A DNA stretch of 52,582 nucleotides, taken from the NCBI RefSeq assembly GCF_000820025.1, contig NZ_CDBI01000046.1:2914-55495 (forward strand), written 5' to 3'. The stretch's first letter is position 1. Every line of letters starts with the position of its first letter. The DNA is from Aeromonas popoffii. Lineage in GTDB: Bacteria > Pseudomonadota > Gammaproteobacteria > Enterobacterales > Aeromonadaceae. Positions 36,026 to 44,501 of the stretch are shown here, in pieces. The notes under the pieces are model-generated. The model was given only the letters and a program-made list of their open reading frames with translations, did not search any database and was not told the DNA's origin. A program made the position numbers and the translations under genes.

Positions 36026-37135
36026 TCAGGCTATTTTCGCCGTGATGCGAATGTCCTGCCCCACCAGCCGCACATCCTTGATGTTGAGCTTGGGCGCCTG
36101 GAACAGCCGGGTGAGTTCGGGCAGATGGAACAGGCCACGCCCCTCATCCCCCATCAGTCTTGGCGCCTGGTAGAGCACCAGCTCATCCACCAGCCCTTTG
36201 TTCAGCAGGGCGCCACACAGCCGCGGCCCTGCCTCCACCAGCACAGAGTTGATGTGCTGCTTGGCCAGCAGCATAAAGAGGCTGACCAGATCCAGCTTGC
36301 CGTCCAGCAGCGGCAGCTCCAGTTGCTGCACCCAGGCCGGCCAGTCGCCGGTAGCCTTGTGGCGGGCCAGCAAGACCGGGCCTGTACTCTGGAACAGGGG
36401 CAAGTCCGGGGTGAGCCGGTTTTGCGAATCAACGATGACCCGCAGCGGCTGGCGCAGGGTCTCTTTGGGATAGCTGGCCTTGACCGAGGGGGGCAGCTCG
36501 TCCCAACGCACGGTCAGCGAGGCGCCATCGGCCAGCACCGTCTCGGCGCTGGAGAGCACCGCATCGTGACGGGCCCGCAGCCGCTGAACATCGGCACGGG
36601 CCAGGGGACCCGTTATCCACTGACTCTCGCCGCTTGCCATGGCGGTGCGACCATCCAGGCTGGCGCCGAGCTTGACCGTCACCTGCGGGAAGGCGGTGCG
36701 CATCCGTTTGAAAAAGCCCGGATTGAGTGCCTCAGCCTCGGCACTGAGCAGGCCGAAGTCGGTCTTGATACCGGCCTCAGACAACATGCGCAGCCCGCGT
36801 CCGCCCACCTCGGGATTGGGATCGACCATGGCGGCGACCACCCGGGTCACCCCGGCCTTGATCAGCGCCTCAGCGCAGGGCGGGGTACGGCCATGGTGGG
36901 AACAAGGCTCCAGAGTCACATAGGCGGTGGCGCCACGGGCCTGTTCACCGGCGGCATGCAGGGCATAGACCTCGGCATGGGGCTCGCCGGCACGCTTGTG
37001 CCACCCCTCACCGACCACCACACCGGCTTTCACCAACACGGCACCGACACAAGGGTTGGGCGCCGTGGTATAGCGGCCACGGCGGGCCAGTTCGAGGGCC
37101 CGACTCATCCATTGGTAATCATCTTGACTAAACAT
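36026..37135 (-). CDS. ribD: Bifunctional riboflavin deaminase-reductase RibD
   Basis: A 369-residue enzyme. N-terminal deaminase domain (~1-145) with the zinc site HAEVYAL (His53) and LEPCSHHGRTPPC (Cys78, Cys87); C-terminal reductase domain (~148-369) with VKLGASLDGRTAM and LVEAGPRLCGALL. Catalyses the two steps after GTP cyclohydrolase II. nrdR lies about 100 bases upstream on the same strand, the usual nrdR-ribD order. Confidence 0.97.
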   Translation of the reverse strand: MFSQDDYQWMSRALELARRGRYTTAPNPCVGAVLVKAGVVVGEGWHKRAGEPHAEVYALHAAGEQARGATAYVTLEPCSHHGRTPPCAEALIKAGVTRVVAAMVDPNPEVGGRGLRMLSEAGIKTDFGLLSAEAEALNPGFFKRMRTAFPQVTVKLGASLDGRTAMASGESQWITGPLARADVQRLRARHDAVLSSAETVLADGASLTVRWDELPPSVKASYPKETLRQPLRVIVDSQNRLTPDLPLFQSTGPVLLARHKATGDWPAWVQQLELPLLDGKLDLVSLFMLLAKQHINSVLVEAGPRLCGALLNKGLVDELVLYQAPRLMGDEGRGLFHLPELTRLFQAPKLNIKDVRLVGQDIRITAKIA

Positions 37136-37211
37136 CTGGGCTCCCGTTCAAAGCGATAAAATGGGCGTTGCAGGTTCGATTAGCGCATCGTAATCGGACG
37201 TTGGGGAAGCT

Positions 37212-37237
37212 TGTTTCTCCAACTTGGCGATCTGTTC
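37212..37237 (-). repeat. 26-bp repeat of the nrdR 3' end past its stop
   Basis: Immediately after nrdR the minus strand reads GAACAGATCGCCAAG then TTGGAGAAACA; the gene end is GAAGAGATCGCCAAG then CTGGAGAAGTA(G). 22 of 26 bases match, with a period of 26 bp. The copy is in the -1 frame, encodes EQIAKLEK, and shares the G of the stop codon. Confidence 0.8.
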
Positions 37238-37686
37238 TACTTCTCCAGCTTGGCGATCTCTTCACCAAATTCACGAATGTCTTCGAAGCTGCGATAGACG
37301 GAAGCGAAGCGAATGTAGGCCACCTTGTCCAGGCCCTTGAGCTCGTCCATCACCAGATTACCCACCAGCTGGGAGGCGACTTCGCGCTCACCGGTGGCCC
37401 GCAGGCAGGACTTGATGTGATTGACCCCCTTCTCGATGGCTTCCATGCTCACCGGCCGCTTCTCCAGTGCACGCAGTATACCGGCACGCAGCTTGTCTTC
37501 ATTGAAGGGTTCACGGGAGCCGTTGGACTTGATGACACGGGGCATCACCAGCTCGGCCATCTCGAAGGTGGTGAAACGCTCGTGGCAGAGCAGACACTCA
37601 CGACGGCGGCGCACCTGATGGCCTTCTGCCACCAGACGGGAATCGATCACCTTGGTATCAACGGCACTACAGAAAGGGCAATGCAT
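37237..37686 (-). CDS. nrdR: Transcriptional repressor NrdR
   Basis: A 149-residue repressor of ribonucleotide reductase operons. Zinc ribbon with Cys3, Cys6, Cys31 and Cys34 (MHCPFC and CLLCHERF) followed by an ATP-cone (~49-139) that senses ATP/dATP. The length equals the E. coli protein, and the end [10 protein letters not shown] matches FGEEIARLED. A tandem copy of the last nine codons follows the stop. Weak promoter candidates lie upstream (TTACCG, 17 bp, TACACT). Confidence 0.96.
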   Translation of the reverse strand: MHCPFCSAVDTKVIDSRLVAEGHQVRRRRECLLCHERFTTFEMAELVMPRVIKSNGSREPFNEDKLRAGILRALEKRPVSMEAIEKGVNHIKSCLRATGEREVASQLVGNLVMDELKGLDKVAYIRFASVYRSFEDIREFGEEIAKLEK

Positions 37687-37820
37687 CTGACCTCCGGCGT
37701 TAACTGAAAAGGCACCTGCCCCGCAGGGTCAGGATCTTGGTCGGCCAGTGTAGCACGGCCATCGAAAGCCGGTAAAAGCCCAGAAAAACAATATGTCACC
37801 GCAGATGCACTTTAACCGTA

Positions 37821-38153
37821 TCAGCACGTGCGCAGCGCTTCTATGGCCGCCACTGGCAACCAGAGCACTGTATTTGCATCACCCTCGATCAGCGCAACAA
37901 TGGCCTCTCTCGGGCCTGCTTGCCAGGCCTCAGTCCCATAGAATGCCGCCTGAGAGCGGTTCAGATGCTCAAGGTCATCGTAGGCACGCATCAGAAAATA
38001 GGCGTCCGGATCATGCAAGGAGGGGCCATGGCTCACCACATCCATCCCCCAGGCAAGGTGCAAGGGCAGACTCTGCTCGGTGACCAGCCGATGAAAAGCC
38101 GCACGGCTCCCGGCCTTGAGCCGATAGCTCCGGATCTCCAGCACTCGCTTCAT
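37821..38153 (-). CDS. NIPSNAP-family protein
   Basis: A 110-residue ferredoxin-like alpha/beta-barrel protein. VLEIRSYRLKAGSRAAFHRLV and the later AFYGTEAW with a Gly-Pro-Arg turn match the NIPSNAP/Dabb-like pattern; the cellular role is unknown. Start at plus 38151-38153, with AGGAG upstream; the longer frame to 38222 is not supported. It follows a hypothetical gene by about 65 bases on the same strand and may be co-transcribed. Confidence 0.75.
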   Translation of the reverse strand: MKRVLEIRSYRLKAGSRAAFHRLVTEQSLPLHLAWGMDVVSHGPSLHDPDAYFLMRAYDDLEHLNRSQAAFYGTEAWQAGPREAIVALIEGDANTVLWLPVAAIEALRTC

Positions 38154-38218
38154 CACGCTTTCTCCTGCTAAAAATGGTGTAAAAAGGCACACACAGCACC
38201 ATTCGATCGGCCAGAGGC

Positions 38219-38647
38219 TCAATCGTCATAGGGCAAGGTGTCGGGATCACACCCAGTGTGATCGGGCGCCGGATCCTGCACAAACTGCACGGCATCGATA
38301 TGGGTGTGGCCCTGCATCAAGGCCTTGCTCACCCTGTGCATGCCATCCATGACCCGTCCCGCACTGTCCAGAATGATGGGATAGGCGAGATCGGCGGCCA
38401 GCATCAGCTGACAGTGCTCTATGATGCTGCGCACCGTGGGTCTGGCCTCGCCGTATCCATACCAGTGCTCAAAATCCAGTTCGGCAATCTGTGCCAGCGG
38501 CACAGCTTGCACCGGCAGCCCGCGGCTCCGCCGTACCAGACGGCGCACATCCCATGCCAGCAGCCCCTCCGGACTATCGCGAAAATGGTACTGGGCTCGG
38601 ATGGACAAGATCAGATCCTCATCTGTACTCGCGCTCTCGCCTGACAT
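38219..38647 (-). CDS. Hypothetical protein with ParB/Srx-like motif
   Basis: A 142-residue soluble acidic protein. The segment YPIILDSAGRVMDGMHRVSKALMQG resembles the phosphate-loop motif of ParB/sulfiredoxin-like folds (DGxHRxxxA), which also occurs in small stand-alone proteins of unknown role. Start at plus 38645-38647 with GAGGAG before it. It lies downstream of the glyA terminator on the same strand and may share its transcript with the NIPSNAP gene. Confidence 0.7.
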   Translation of the reverse strand: MSGESASTDEDLILSIRAQYHFRDSPEGLLAWDVRRLVRRSRGLPVQAVPLAQIAELDFEHWYGYGEARPTVRSIIEHCQLMLAADLAYPIILDSAGRVMDGMHRVSKALMQGHTHIDAVQFVQDPAPDHTGCDPDTLPYDD

Positions 38648-38700
38648 GCTGCCTCCTCTGTCTGCAGAACAAACTCGGCGCCCGTAGCGGGGCCGAAACA

Positions 38701-38730
38701 GAAAAAACAATGCCACCCGAAGGTGGCATT
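38701..38730 (-). terminator. glyA terminator
   Basis: 9-bp stem AATGCCACC/GGTGGCATT with a CGAA tetraloop (38709-38730), then TTTTTTC on the minus strand. Confidence 0.9.
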
Positions 38731-38756
38731 GGCCTCAAACCGGATAAACGCCGTTA

Positions 38757-40010
38757 TCAGGCATAAACCGGGAAGCGGCGGCAGATGTCCAGCACCTGCT
38801 CACGTACGGTGGCCAGCACGGCATCGTTGTCGTGGTTGTCCAGCACGTCGCAGATCCAGTTGGTCAGCTGGATGGACTCGGCTTCCTTGAAACCACGGCG
38901 GGTGATGGCCGGAGTACCGATACGCACACCGGAGGTGACGAACGGGGAGCGCGGGTCGTTAGGAACGGAGTTCTTGTTGACCGTGATGTTGGCCTTACCA
39001 AGGGCGGCATCGGCCTCTTTACCGGTCAGCTCGCGACCAATCAAGTCCACCAGCATCAGGTGGTTGTCGGTACCGCCGGAGACAATCTTGTAACCACGCT
39101 CGATGAAGGTGGCCGCCATGGCCTTGGCGTTTTTGACCACCTGAGCCTGATAGGTCTTGAACTCGGGCTCCAGCGCCTCTTTGAAGGCCACGGCTTTACC
39201 GGCGATGACGTGCATCAGCGGGCCACCCTGGCCGCCCGGGAAGACAGCGGAGTTCAGCTTCTTGTAGAGATCTTCATCGTCAGCGGCGGAGAGGATCAGA
39301 CCACCACGGGGACCGGCCAGGGTCTTGTGGGTGGTGGAGGTGACCACGTGAGCGTGGGGCACCGGGTTCGGGTAGACGCCAGCGGCAATCAGACCGGCCA
39401 CGTGCGCCATGTCGACGAACAGCCAAGCACCGATTTTGTCAGCGATTTCACGCATGCGGGCCCAGTCAACGATACCGGAGTAGGCGGAGAAGCCACCGAT
39501 CATCATCTTCGGCTTGTGCTCAACGGCCAGACGCTCCATCTCGTCGTAGTCAATTTTGCCGGACTCATCGATGCCGTAAGGGATGATGTTGTAGAGCTTG
39601 CCGGAGAAGTTGACCGGGGAGCCGTGGGTCAGGTGACCACCGTGGGCCAGGTTCATGCCCAGCACGGTATCGCCCGGCTGCAGCAGCGCCATGTAAACGG
39701 CGCTGTTGGCCTGGGAGCCGGAGTGCGGCTGCACGTTGGCGTAAGTGGCACCAAACAGTTCCTTGGCGCGCTCGATGGCCAGGGTTTCGACCACATCGAC
39801 ATACTCGCAACCACCGTAGTAGCGCTTGGCCGGATAGCCTTCGGCATACTTGTTGGTCAGCTGGGAGCCCTGGGCTTCCATGACGCGGGGGCTGGTGTAG
39901 TTCTCAGACGCGATCAGCTCGATATGCTCTTCCTGACGACGGGTCTCGTCTGTGATGGCCTGCCACAGCTGGGGATCATAGCCTGCGATGGTCATGTCAC
40001 GTTTCAACAT
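38757..40010 (-). CDS. glyA: Serine hydroxymethyltransferase
   Basis: A 417-residue PLP enzyme that interconverts serine and glycine and charges tetrahydrofolate with one-carbon units. The Schiff-base lysine is in [16 protein letters not shown] (~Lys229), and [19 protein letters not shown] and HSGSQAN are intact. Length and start ([12 protein letters not shown]) match E. coli GlyA; AGGAGA precedes the ATG at plus 40008-40010. A PurR-like half-site overlaps the leader. Confidence 0.98.
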   Translation of the reverse strand: MLKRDMTIAGYDPQLWQAITDETRRQEEHIELIASENYTSPRVMEAQGSQLTNKYAEGYPAKRYYGGCEYVDVVETLAIERAKELFGATYANVQPHSGSQANSAVYMALLQPGDTVLGMNLAHGGHLTHGSPVNFSGKLYNIIPYGIDESGKIDYDEMERLAVEHKPKMMIGGFSAYSGIVDWARMREIADKIGAWLFVDMAHVAGLIAAGVYPNPVPHAHVVTSTTHKTLAGPRGGLILSAADDEDLYKKLNSAVFPGGQGGPLMHVIAGKAVAFKEALEPEFKTYQAQVVKNAKAMAATFIERGYKIVSGGTDNHLMLVDLIGRELTGKEADAALGKANITVNKNSVPNDPRSPFVTSGVRIGTPAITRRGFKEAESIQLTNWICDVLDNHDNDAVLATVREQVLDICRRFPVYA

Positions 40011-40533
40011 CCGTTTATCTCCTGAAAATCGTTTGCGCGTTAGGTGAAGTGGGCAGCGGCATTGTAACGTGAGCGAGATCAAAGAGACAGTCCAACCACC
40101 CAAAAATTTGTTTAAACAATGTAAAATGTGTCGCAAATATCGAGGCCTGCGTCGGCCCCCAATCCTCCGCCAGCGTGCCTGCCAAGGCGCTCGTTCCCAT
40201 GCCTTCTTCCTTGCTGTTCACTACCCCACACCCCAGACAACAGCCACAAACGCAGACAAAAAATAGAAAAAACCAGAACAGGATCATAGATATAGCGATT
40301 ATTAACAGATAACATCTTTGCGTGACGCAGTGGTTGCCCAGCCAAGATGGAGGCAAAAAATGCCGCGCAAGGCGTTCACCCTTCGCCAGCACACCTGCCG
40401 ACCGAGGGTGGGGAGGGACGACCGTTTGGCTGAACCGCCCAGCCACGCTGGCCGTCCCATTGCAACACCATGTTCCCGACCCGCTTCCGCCTCGCTCTTT
40501 CTTCTCTGCACCGGCTCAACACGGGAGTACGCC
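40011..40533. other. 523-bp gap: glyA regulatory region and leader of a small gene
   Basis: No supported coding gene. On the minus strand, TACAAT (plus 40061-40066) may be the glyA -10. TGAAAATCGTTTGCGC (40023-40038) matches the PurR consensus at about 10 of 16 positions, best in the right half. TTGTTTAAACAA (40108-40119) is a perfect 12-bp palindrome. From 40230 to 40533 I see nothing firm beyond GC-rich sequence before the 95-aa gene. Confidence 0.5.
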
Positions 40534-40821
40534 ATGATGGATAACCTGATGCTTTTTCTGATCATATCGGTATTCGCTGTTTTCTATTGGGTCTACTATA
40601 CCGGCAGTCGCAAGAGCCCCTTTACCTATCAGTGGGAGGCCTTGCCCACCTGGGAGCAGTATCTGGCCGCCCATCCGGAGGCCGTCGATGGCGATATCAT
40701 CTTCTGCATTCATTGCGGCCATCATGAACAACTGGACGTCGGCCTGCTGCATCAGACCGATTTTCGGCGCCAGCATATCTGCGTCCGTTGCAAGCAGGCG
40801 CTCTACCGCGAAGAGCGCTGA
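40534..40821 (+). CDS. Small membrane-anchored zinc-ribbon-like protein
   Basis: A 95-residue protein: one N-terminal membrane helix (MLFLIISVFAVFYWVYY), then a soluble part with two cysteine pairs, FCIHCGHH and HICVRCKQ, spaced like a small zinc ribbon. Function unknown. Start at the first of two ATG codons, GGGAG seven bases ahead. The GFA-family gene follows 23 bases later on the same strand. Confidence 0.75.
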   Translation: MMDNLMLFLIISVFAVFYWVYYTGSRKSPFTYQWEALPTWEQYLAAHPEAVDGDIIFCIHCGHHEQLDVGLLHQTDFRRQHICVRCKQALYREER

Positions 40822-40844
40822 TCCATCAATCAAGGAACCGCAAG

Positions 40845-41249
40845 ATGACACTATTGACCGCCAGCTGCCTGTGTGGCGCCGTGGCCCTGAGCCTGCCCGA
40901 CCAGTTCGACTACCTGGGCAACTGCCACTGCTCCGAGTGCCGCAAGTTCTCCGGTGCCGATTACGCCCCGGTCGGCGGACTGGACGGTGACAAGGTCACG
41001 GTCACCCGTGGCGAAGAGGCCATCAGCCGCTTTCAGAAATCCCCCGAGACCACCCTCGCTTTCTGCCGCCACTGCGGCTCCAGTTTGTTCAGCCAGAAGC
41101 AAAGCAGCGGCAAGCTGAACCTGCGCCTCGGCATTCTCAACGAGGCGCCGACCCAACGACCCGGTTTCCACATCTTCGTCGGATCCAGGGCGCCCTGGCA
41201 CGAGATCTGTGATGCGCTGCCGCAGTTCGAGGCCCGCCCCACCGTCTGA
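40845..41249 (+). CDS. GFA/CENP-V family zinc protein
   Basis: A 134-residue protein of the glutathione-dependent formaldehyde-activating (GFA) fold. Zinc cysteines are visible in CLCGAV, CHCSECRKFSGAD and FCRHCGSSL. Most members are not proven formaldehyde enzymes, so the substrate is unknown. AAGGA precedes the ATG. A hairpin with T tract follows at 41271-41297. Confidence 0.85.
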   Translation: MTLLTASCLCGAVALSLPDQFDYLGNCHCSECRKFSGADYAPVGGLDGDKVTVTRGEEAISRFQKSPETTLAFCRHCGSSLFSQKQSSGKLNLRLGILNEAPTQRPGFHIFVGSRAPWHEICDALPQFEARPTV

Positions 41250-41270
41250 CGTCGTTACCAACATGCCCTG

Positions 41271-41297
41271 AAAACGTCGTCTCCGGCGGCGTTTTTG
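41271..41297 (+). terminator. Terminator after the GFA-family gene
   Basis: Imperfect stem AAAACGTCG/CGGCGTTTT with a 7-base loop and GTTTTTG. Confidence 0.7.
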
Positions 41298-41397
41298 CTG
41301 GCCTGTTCGGCGAATTGTCACCTATGGGTTAACTTTTCTGCCAAAGCCGTTAGAATCGGTTTCACTCTGTTTCCCGCTTGCCATCCACGGAGGAAAA

Positions 41398-42042
41398 ATG
41401 CAGGAATTTCTGGCCACTAGCGAACGTCGGGCCGAACTGTACTGGTGGTTTGCCACCCTGTTTAGCGCCGAGCTCAGTGATGAACAGATCGCCGAATACG
41501 ACAGCTACGATGTGCGAAGCTTCCTGAAGAGCCTCTCCACGCTGGATCCCATGCGCCCGGCCGTCACCGAACTCAACGAGGCCATCGCCCGCCTGCTGGT
41601 GCGCCCGGATCGGGCCCGAGCCCTGACCGCCGATTTCAAGGCGCTGTTTCTGGCCGCCCCCGCCGTTCAGCCTTATGAGTCCGCCCATCTGACGGTGGCA
41701 TCCCTGGTGCGCATGCAAGAACGACTGGCACGGCTCGCCATCGACGTCGGCGCCAAGTACCCGCAGCCGGTCGATCATCTGGGCGTCGAACTGGATCTGA
41801 TGGGCAATCTCATCATACGCGCCGCCGAAGCCGCCAGTGCCGATCAGCGTGAACGGTGGCTCGGCGAGCAAGAAGCGTTGTTGCACACTCATCTGCTGGC
41901 CTGGTTCCCCCTTTTTGAGGCCGCCTGCCGCGCCGCCGATCCATTCGGCTTCTATGGCGCCAGCGCCCGCCTGCTGGGGGTATTCCTCACCATGGACGCC
42001 AACTACCTCAGCCTGGTCAAACCGGCCCGGTCCGCCGACTGA
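41398..42042 (+). CDS. TorD-family molybdoenzyme chaperone
   Basis: A 214-residue all-helical cytoplasmic protein. The central [16 protein letters not shown] and [12 protein letters not shown] correspond to the ExxHL-type and helix motifs of TorD/DmsD chaperones, which bind Tat signal peptides of molybdoenzymes. No molybdoenzyme or Tat substrate is encoded in this window, so its client is elsewhere. GGAGG lies five bases before the ATG. The next gene starts 4 bases after its stop. Confidence 0.85.
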   Translation: MQEFLATSERRAELYWWFATLFSAELSDEQIAEYDSYDVRSFLKSLSTLDPMRPAVTELNEAIARLLVRPDRARALTADFKALFLAAPAVQPYESAHLTVASLVRMQERLARLAIDVGAKYPQPVDHLGVELDLMGNLIIRAAEAASADQRERWLGEQEALLHTHLLAWFPLFEAACRAADPFGFYGASARLLGVFLTMDANYLSLVKPARSAD

Positions 42043-42046
42043 GCCG

Positions 42047-42415
42047 ATGAAAACAGCCCTGTTACTGATCGCCTGCTGGCTGCTGGCCCTGATCCCGCAG
42101 GAGCAGGGTCTGAACCCCTTGATCAGCCTGCTGTTCAATCCGGATAGAGAGATCTACGGCACGGCCCAGCTCACCGGCTTTGGCGGCATACTGCTGACCC
42201 TCTATCTCGCCAATCTGGGGGTGGAAGTGGTGCTGCGCCGTCGTTTTCAGATAGCGGGCATGCTCACCCTGCTGGTCGCCTGGATAGACTTCATCAACGC
42301 CAGCGGCAGCGAGGCCCACTGGCTGCTGTTACTCGCCCTCTCCCTGCCCTTCCAAGTGCTAGGCCTGCTGGTGCTGGTGCGCGGCATTCAGGCATTCGGC
42401 CGCCAGAAGGGCTGA
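42047..42415 (+). CDS. Small inner-membrane protein of unknown function
   Basis: A 122-residue hydrophobic protein with three to four predicted helices (~3-14, ~42-58, ~68-80, ~90-112) and a basic C-terminus. Starts 4 bases after the TorD-like gene and is presumably co-transcribed, so it may serve the same respiratory or export context. I do not recognise the family. A nine-base near-repeat of its tail at 42421-42429 is at chance level. Confidence 0.75.
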   Translation: MKTALLLIACWLLALIPQEQGLNPLISLLFNPDREIYGTAQLTGFGGILLTLYLANLGVEVVLRRRFQIAGMLTLLVAWIDFINASGSEAHWLLLLALSLPFQVLGLLVLVRGIQAFGRQKG

Positions 42416-42583
42416 AGAACCGCCAAAAGTATTACAAATCATGACAGCCGGATCCGAAGATCCCCCGCTATCGCAAGGCGGGTGTGACGAACGACGGTAA
42501 CATCCGCTTACATTCAGCTCCCATTCAGTTTTGTTGCAACCGTTATAGTGCCGCTCCTTTTCCACCGATACAGGAGCAACCCC

Positions 42584-43723
42584 ATGCCTCCACAGGACGC
42601 ACGCATCACGGGTCTCGACCTGTTGCGAGGGCTCGTCATCTTCATGGCCGTCTTCGAACACTACACCGGCTACCTCAACTACTGGTATATCGACTTCTTC
42701 AACCGGGAACAGGCCCTGTGGGACAGCTTCTACCTGTCGCACAAGGCCATGGCTGGCCATCTGCTGCCCATGGATCACACCACGGCACAGGTCTCGGCCT
42801 GGCTCATTCCCTGGGTGAGCCAGATCTATCTGGCCCTGGCGGCCTTCAACCTGAGCCGTCGCGATCAAGCCAGCTTCAAACCGCAGCTGGCCGGCAAGCT
42901 GGTGCTGTTTGCCAGCATCATTCTGGTGCTCTATGTCGAGGGACTGGTCATAGCCCCCAACTTCGGCGAGGCCATCTCTTTCTATCCGGTCATGTTGTGG
43001 ATGTGCCTGCTGGCGCTCTTCTCGCTGGTCTACGCCTGGTTCGGTATGCGCGGCATGCTGCTGCTGACCCTGCTCAGCCTGCTGCTGGATCAACTCGGCG
43101 TGCAGACCCTGCTCGGCCACATCGACAGCTGGATGAAGCTGCATGTGCACCCTGACTATGAGCTCGATGCCCGCCTCGATCTCTTCATGGCCAGCGGCTG
43201 CTTCGGCTTCCTGTATGGCTGGTGCTGGCATCAGCGTCCCCAGTGGCGGGATCGCCTCAACGGCCTGGTGCTCACCCTCTCTCTCATCGCCCTCGCTGTT
43301 TACCTTGTGTTTGGCGAGCGCAGCTCCGTCGAACTCAACGACATCTATGCCAACGAGCATGAGCTGGCGATGGACATGACGGGCCGCGCCGGGATCTGGG
43401 GCATGGAGTTTCTGGTGATCGGTGTCGTGCTCTGGTTGCATCAGCGCAACATCCGCCTGTGCTGGCGCCCGCTCAACTGGATAGGCATGTATTCGCTGAC
43501 CGTTTTCATCTTCCACAAGAGCATCTTCGTGCACCTGTGGGGCCCCTTGCTGCTGTGGTGGACCGCTCGCCAGGGCACCATATTGCCCAACAGCTTCGGC
43601 CTCATCATGGCACTCAGTGCCACCAGCGTGTTTCTTATCTACGCCTTCCAGCGCTCCGGTATCATCTGCCACCTGATGGGCATGCATCAAGACAGAGACT
43701 GGCTGCGGCTCTATGGCAAGTAG
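42584..43723 (+). CDS. Acyltransferase-like integral membrane protein (OpgC/YeiB-like)
   Basis: A 379-residue protein with about ten membrane helices. It opens RITGLDLLRGLVIFMAVFEHY, the Arg-Leu-Asp-Leu-Leu-Arg-Gly entry typical of membrane acyltransferase families (acyltransferase-3, OpgC, DUF418/DUF1624-like), with a charged loop FGERSSVELNDIYANEHELAMD. Substrate unknown. CAGGAG lies before the ATG at 42584. The next gene, an outer-membrane barrel, overlaps it by 11 bases, pointing to coupled expression. Confidence 0.8.
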   Translation: MPPQDARITGLDLLRGLVIFMAVFEHYTGYLNYWYIDFFNREQALWDSFYLSHKAMAGHLLPMDHTTAQVSAWLIPWVSQIYLALAAFNLSRRDQASFKPQLAGKLVLFASIILVLYVEGLVIAPNFGEAISFYPVMLWMCLLALFSLVYAWFGMRGMLLLTLLSLLLDQLGVQTLLGHIDSWMKLHVHPDYELDARLDLFMASGCFGFLYGWCWHQRPQWRDRLNGLVLTLSLIALAVYLVFGERSSVELNDIYANEHELAMDMTGRAGIWGMEFLVIGVVLWLHQRNIRLCWRPLNWIGMYSLTVFIFHKSIFVHLWGPLLLWWTARQGTILPNSFGLIMALSATSVFLIYAFQRSGIICHLMGMHQDRDWLRLYGK

Positions 43724-44351
43724 CCGTCGCTGGCTACTACTGGCCCCGGCACTCGCATTGCCCCTGTCAGCCAAGGAGCCGGACAACCTGTGGCAAGTGG
43801 GCAGCCAGTGGCAGCTCGGCAGCAATCAGGCCGGGGGCAGTGCCGACCCCAGCATGCAGCTCTGGCTCACCCATGAACGGGAGACCCTGGTTGGCATGAT
43901 CTTTGCCGATGGACAGAGTGCGGGACTGGCCTTGCCGCTCTACCAAAAGAGCTTCCTCGCCGTGGGGGTCAGCCCCATGCAGGTGGTCGTTCGCACTCGT
44001 TTCAGCACGCTCTGGCGCCTCGGCTGGCAGTTGGATAAGGATCATCAGCTGACCCTGGGCCAGCTCCATGATGTCACCGGTCGCTATGGCCAGAACTGGT
44101 ATATGGAGCACAGCCTGCCGCTGCCGGCCGCCCTCTCCCTCAACCTCTGGCTAACGCGGGGCAGTCAGGCGCACATGGCAGCTTATGATGCCAACTCGGG
44201 TTGGCGGGACTGGGGGCTCACGCTCGAGCGCAGCTGGGCCTGGCAGCAGTGGCGACTGGGCACTGAGCTAGGGGCCAAGCAGTGGCTGATCAAGGAGCAT
44301 GACTGGCAGCCGGTGGTGAGCCTGACCCTGAGCTATCGCTTCCACTGGTAG
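43713..44351 (+). CDS. Predicted outer-membrane beta-barrel protein
   Basis: A 212-residue exported protein: signal peptide SSRRWLLLAPALALPLSA then KEPDN. The rest alternates short amphipathic strands (WRLGWQLDKDHQLTLGQLHD, WRLGTELGAKQWL) and ends LTLSYRFHW, an aromatic last residue as BAM substrates have. I estimate eight strands. Function unknown. It overlaps the acyltransferase-like gene by 11 bases, so the pair may modify or handle one envelope component. Confidence 0.7.
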   Translation: MASSRRWLLLAPALALPLSAKEPDNLWQVGSQWQLGSNQAGGSADPSMQLWLTHERETLVGMIFADGQSAGLALPLYQKSFLAVGVSPMQVVVRTRFSTLWRLGWQLDKDHQLTLGQLHDVTGRYGQNWYMEHSLPLPAALSLNLWLTRGSQAHMAAYDANSGWRDWGLTLERSWAWQQWRLGTELGAKQWLIKEHDWQPVVSLTLSYRFHW

Positions 44352-44501
44352 CACCCCACCACTCCACCTTTGATAAACCAACCCCTGAACACGTCAGGCA
44401 CCAGAGAGGGGGCACATACAGCCCCTCTCTCTTCCCTCCAAAGCGCTTCATGCCATACTGATAACACCTTAAATGACAATAAAGTCAATTCAGGAACCAT
44501 C

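Noticed and set aside
38731..38780. Possible repeat of the glyA tail (CGG CGT TTA then CCGGTT) after its stop
   Set aside because: Only about 15 of 22 bases match and a one-base insertion is needed. It fits the pattern of other tail repeats but is not above chance on its own.
42401..42429. CGCCAGAAG / CGCCAAAAG repeat across the stop of the 122-aa gene
   Set aside because: Eight of nine bases at a 20-bp offset; expected by chance somewhere in a window with this many gene ends.
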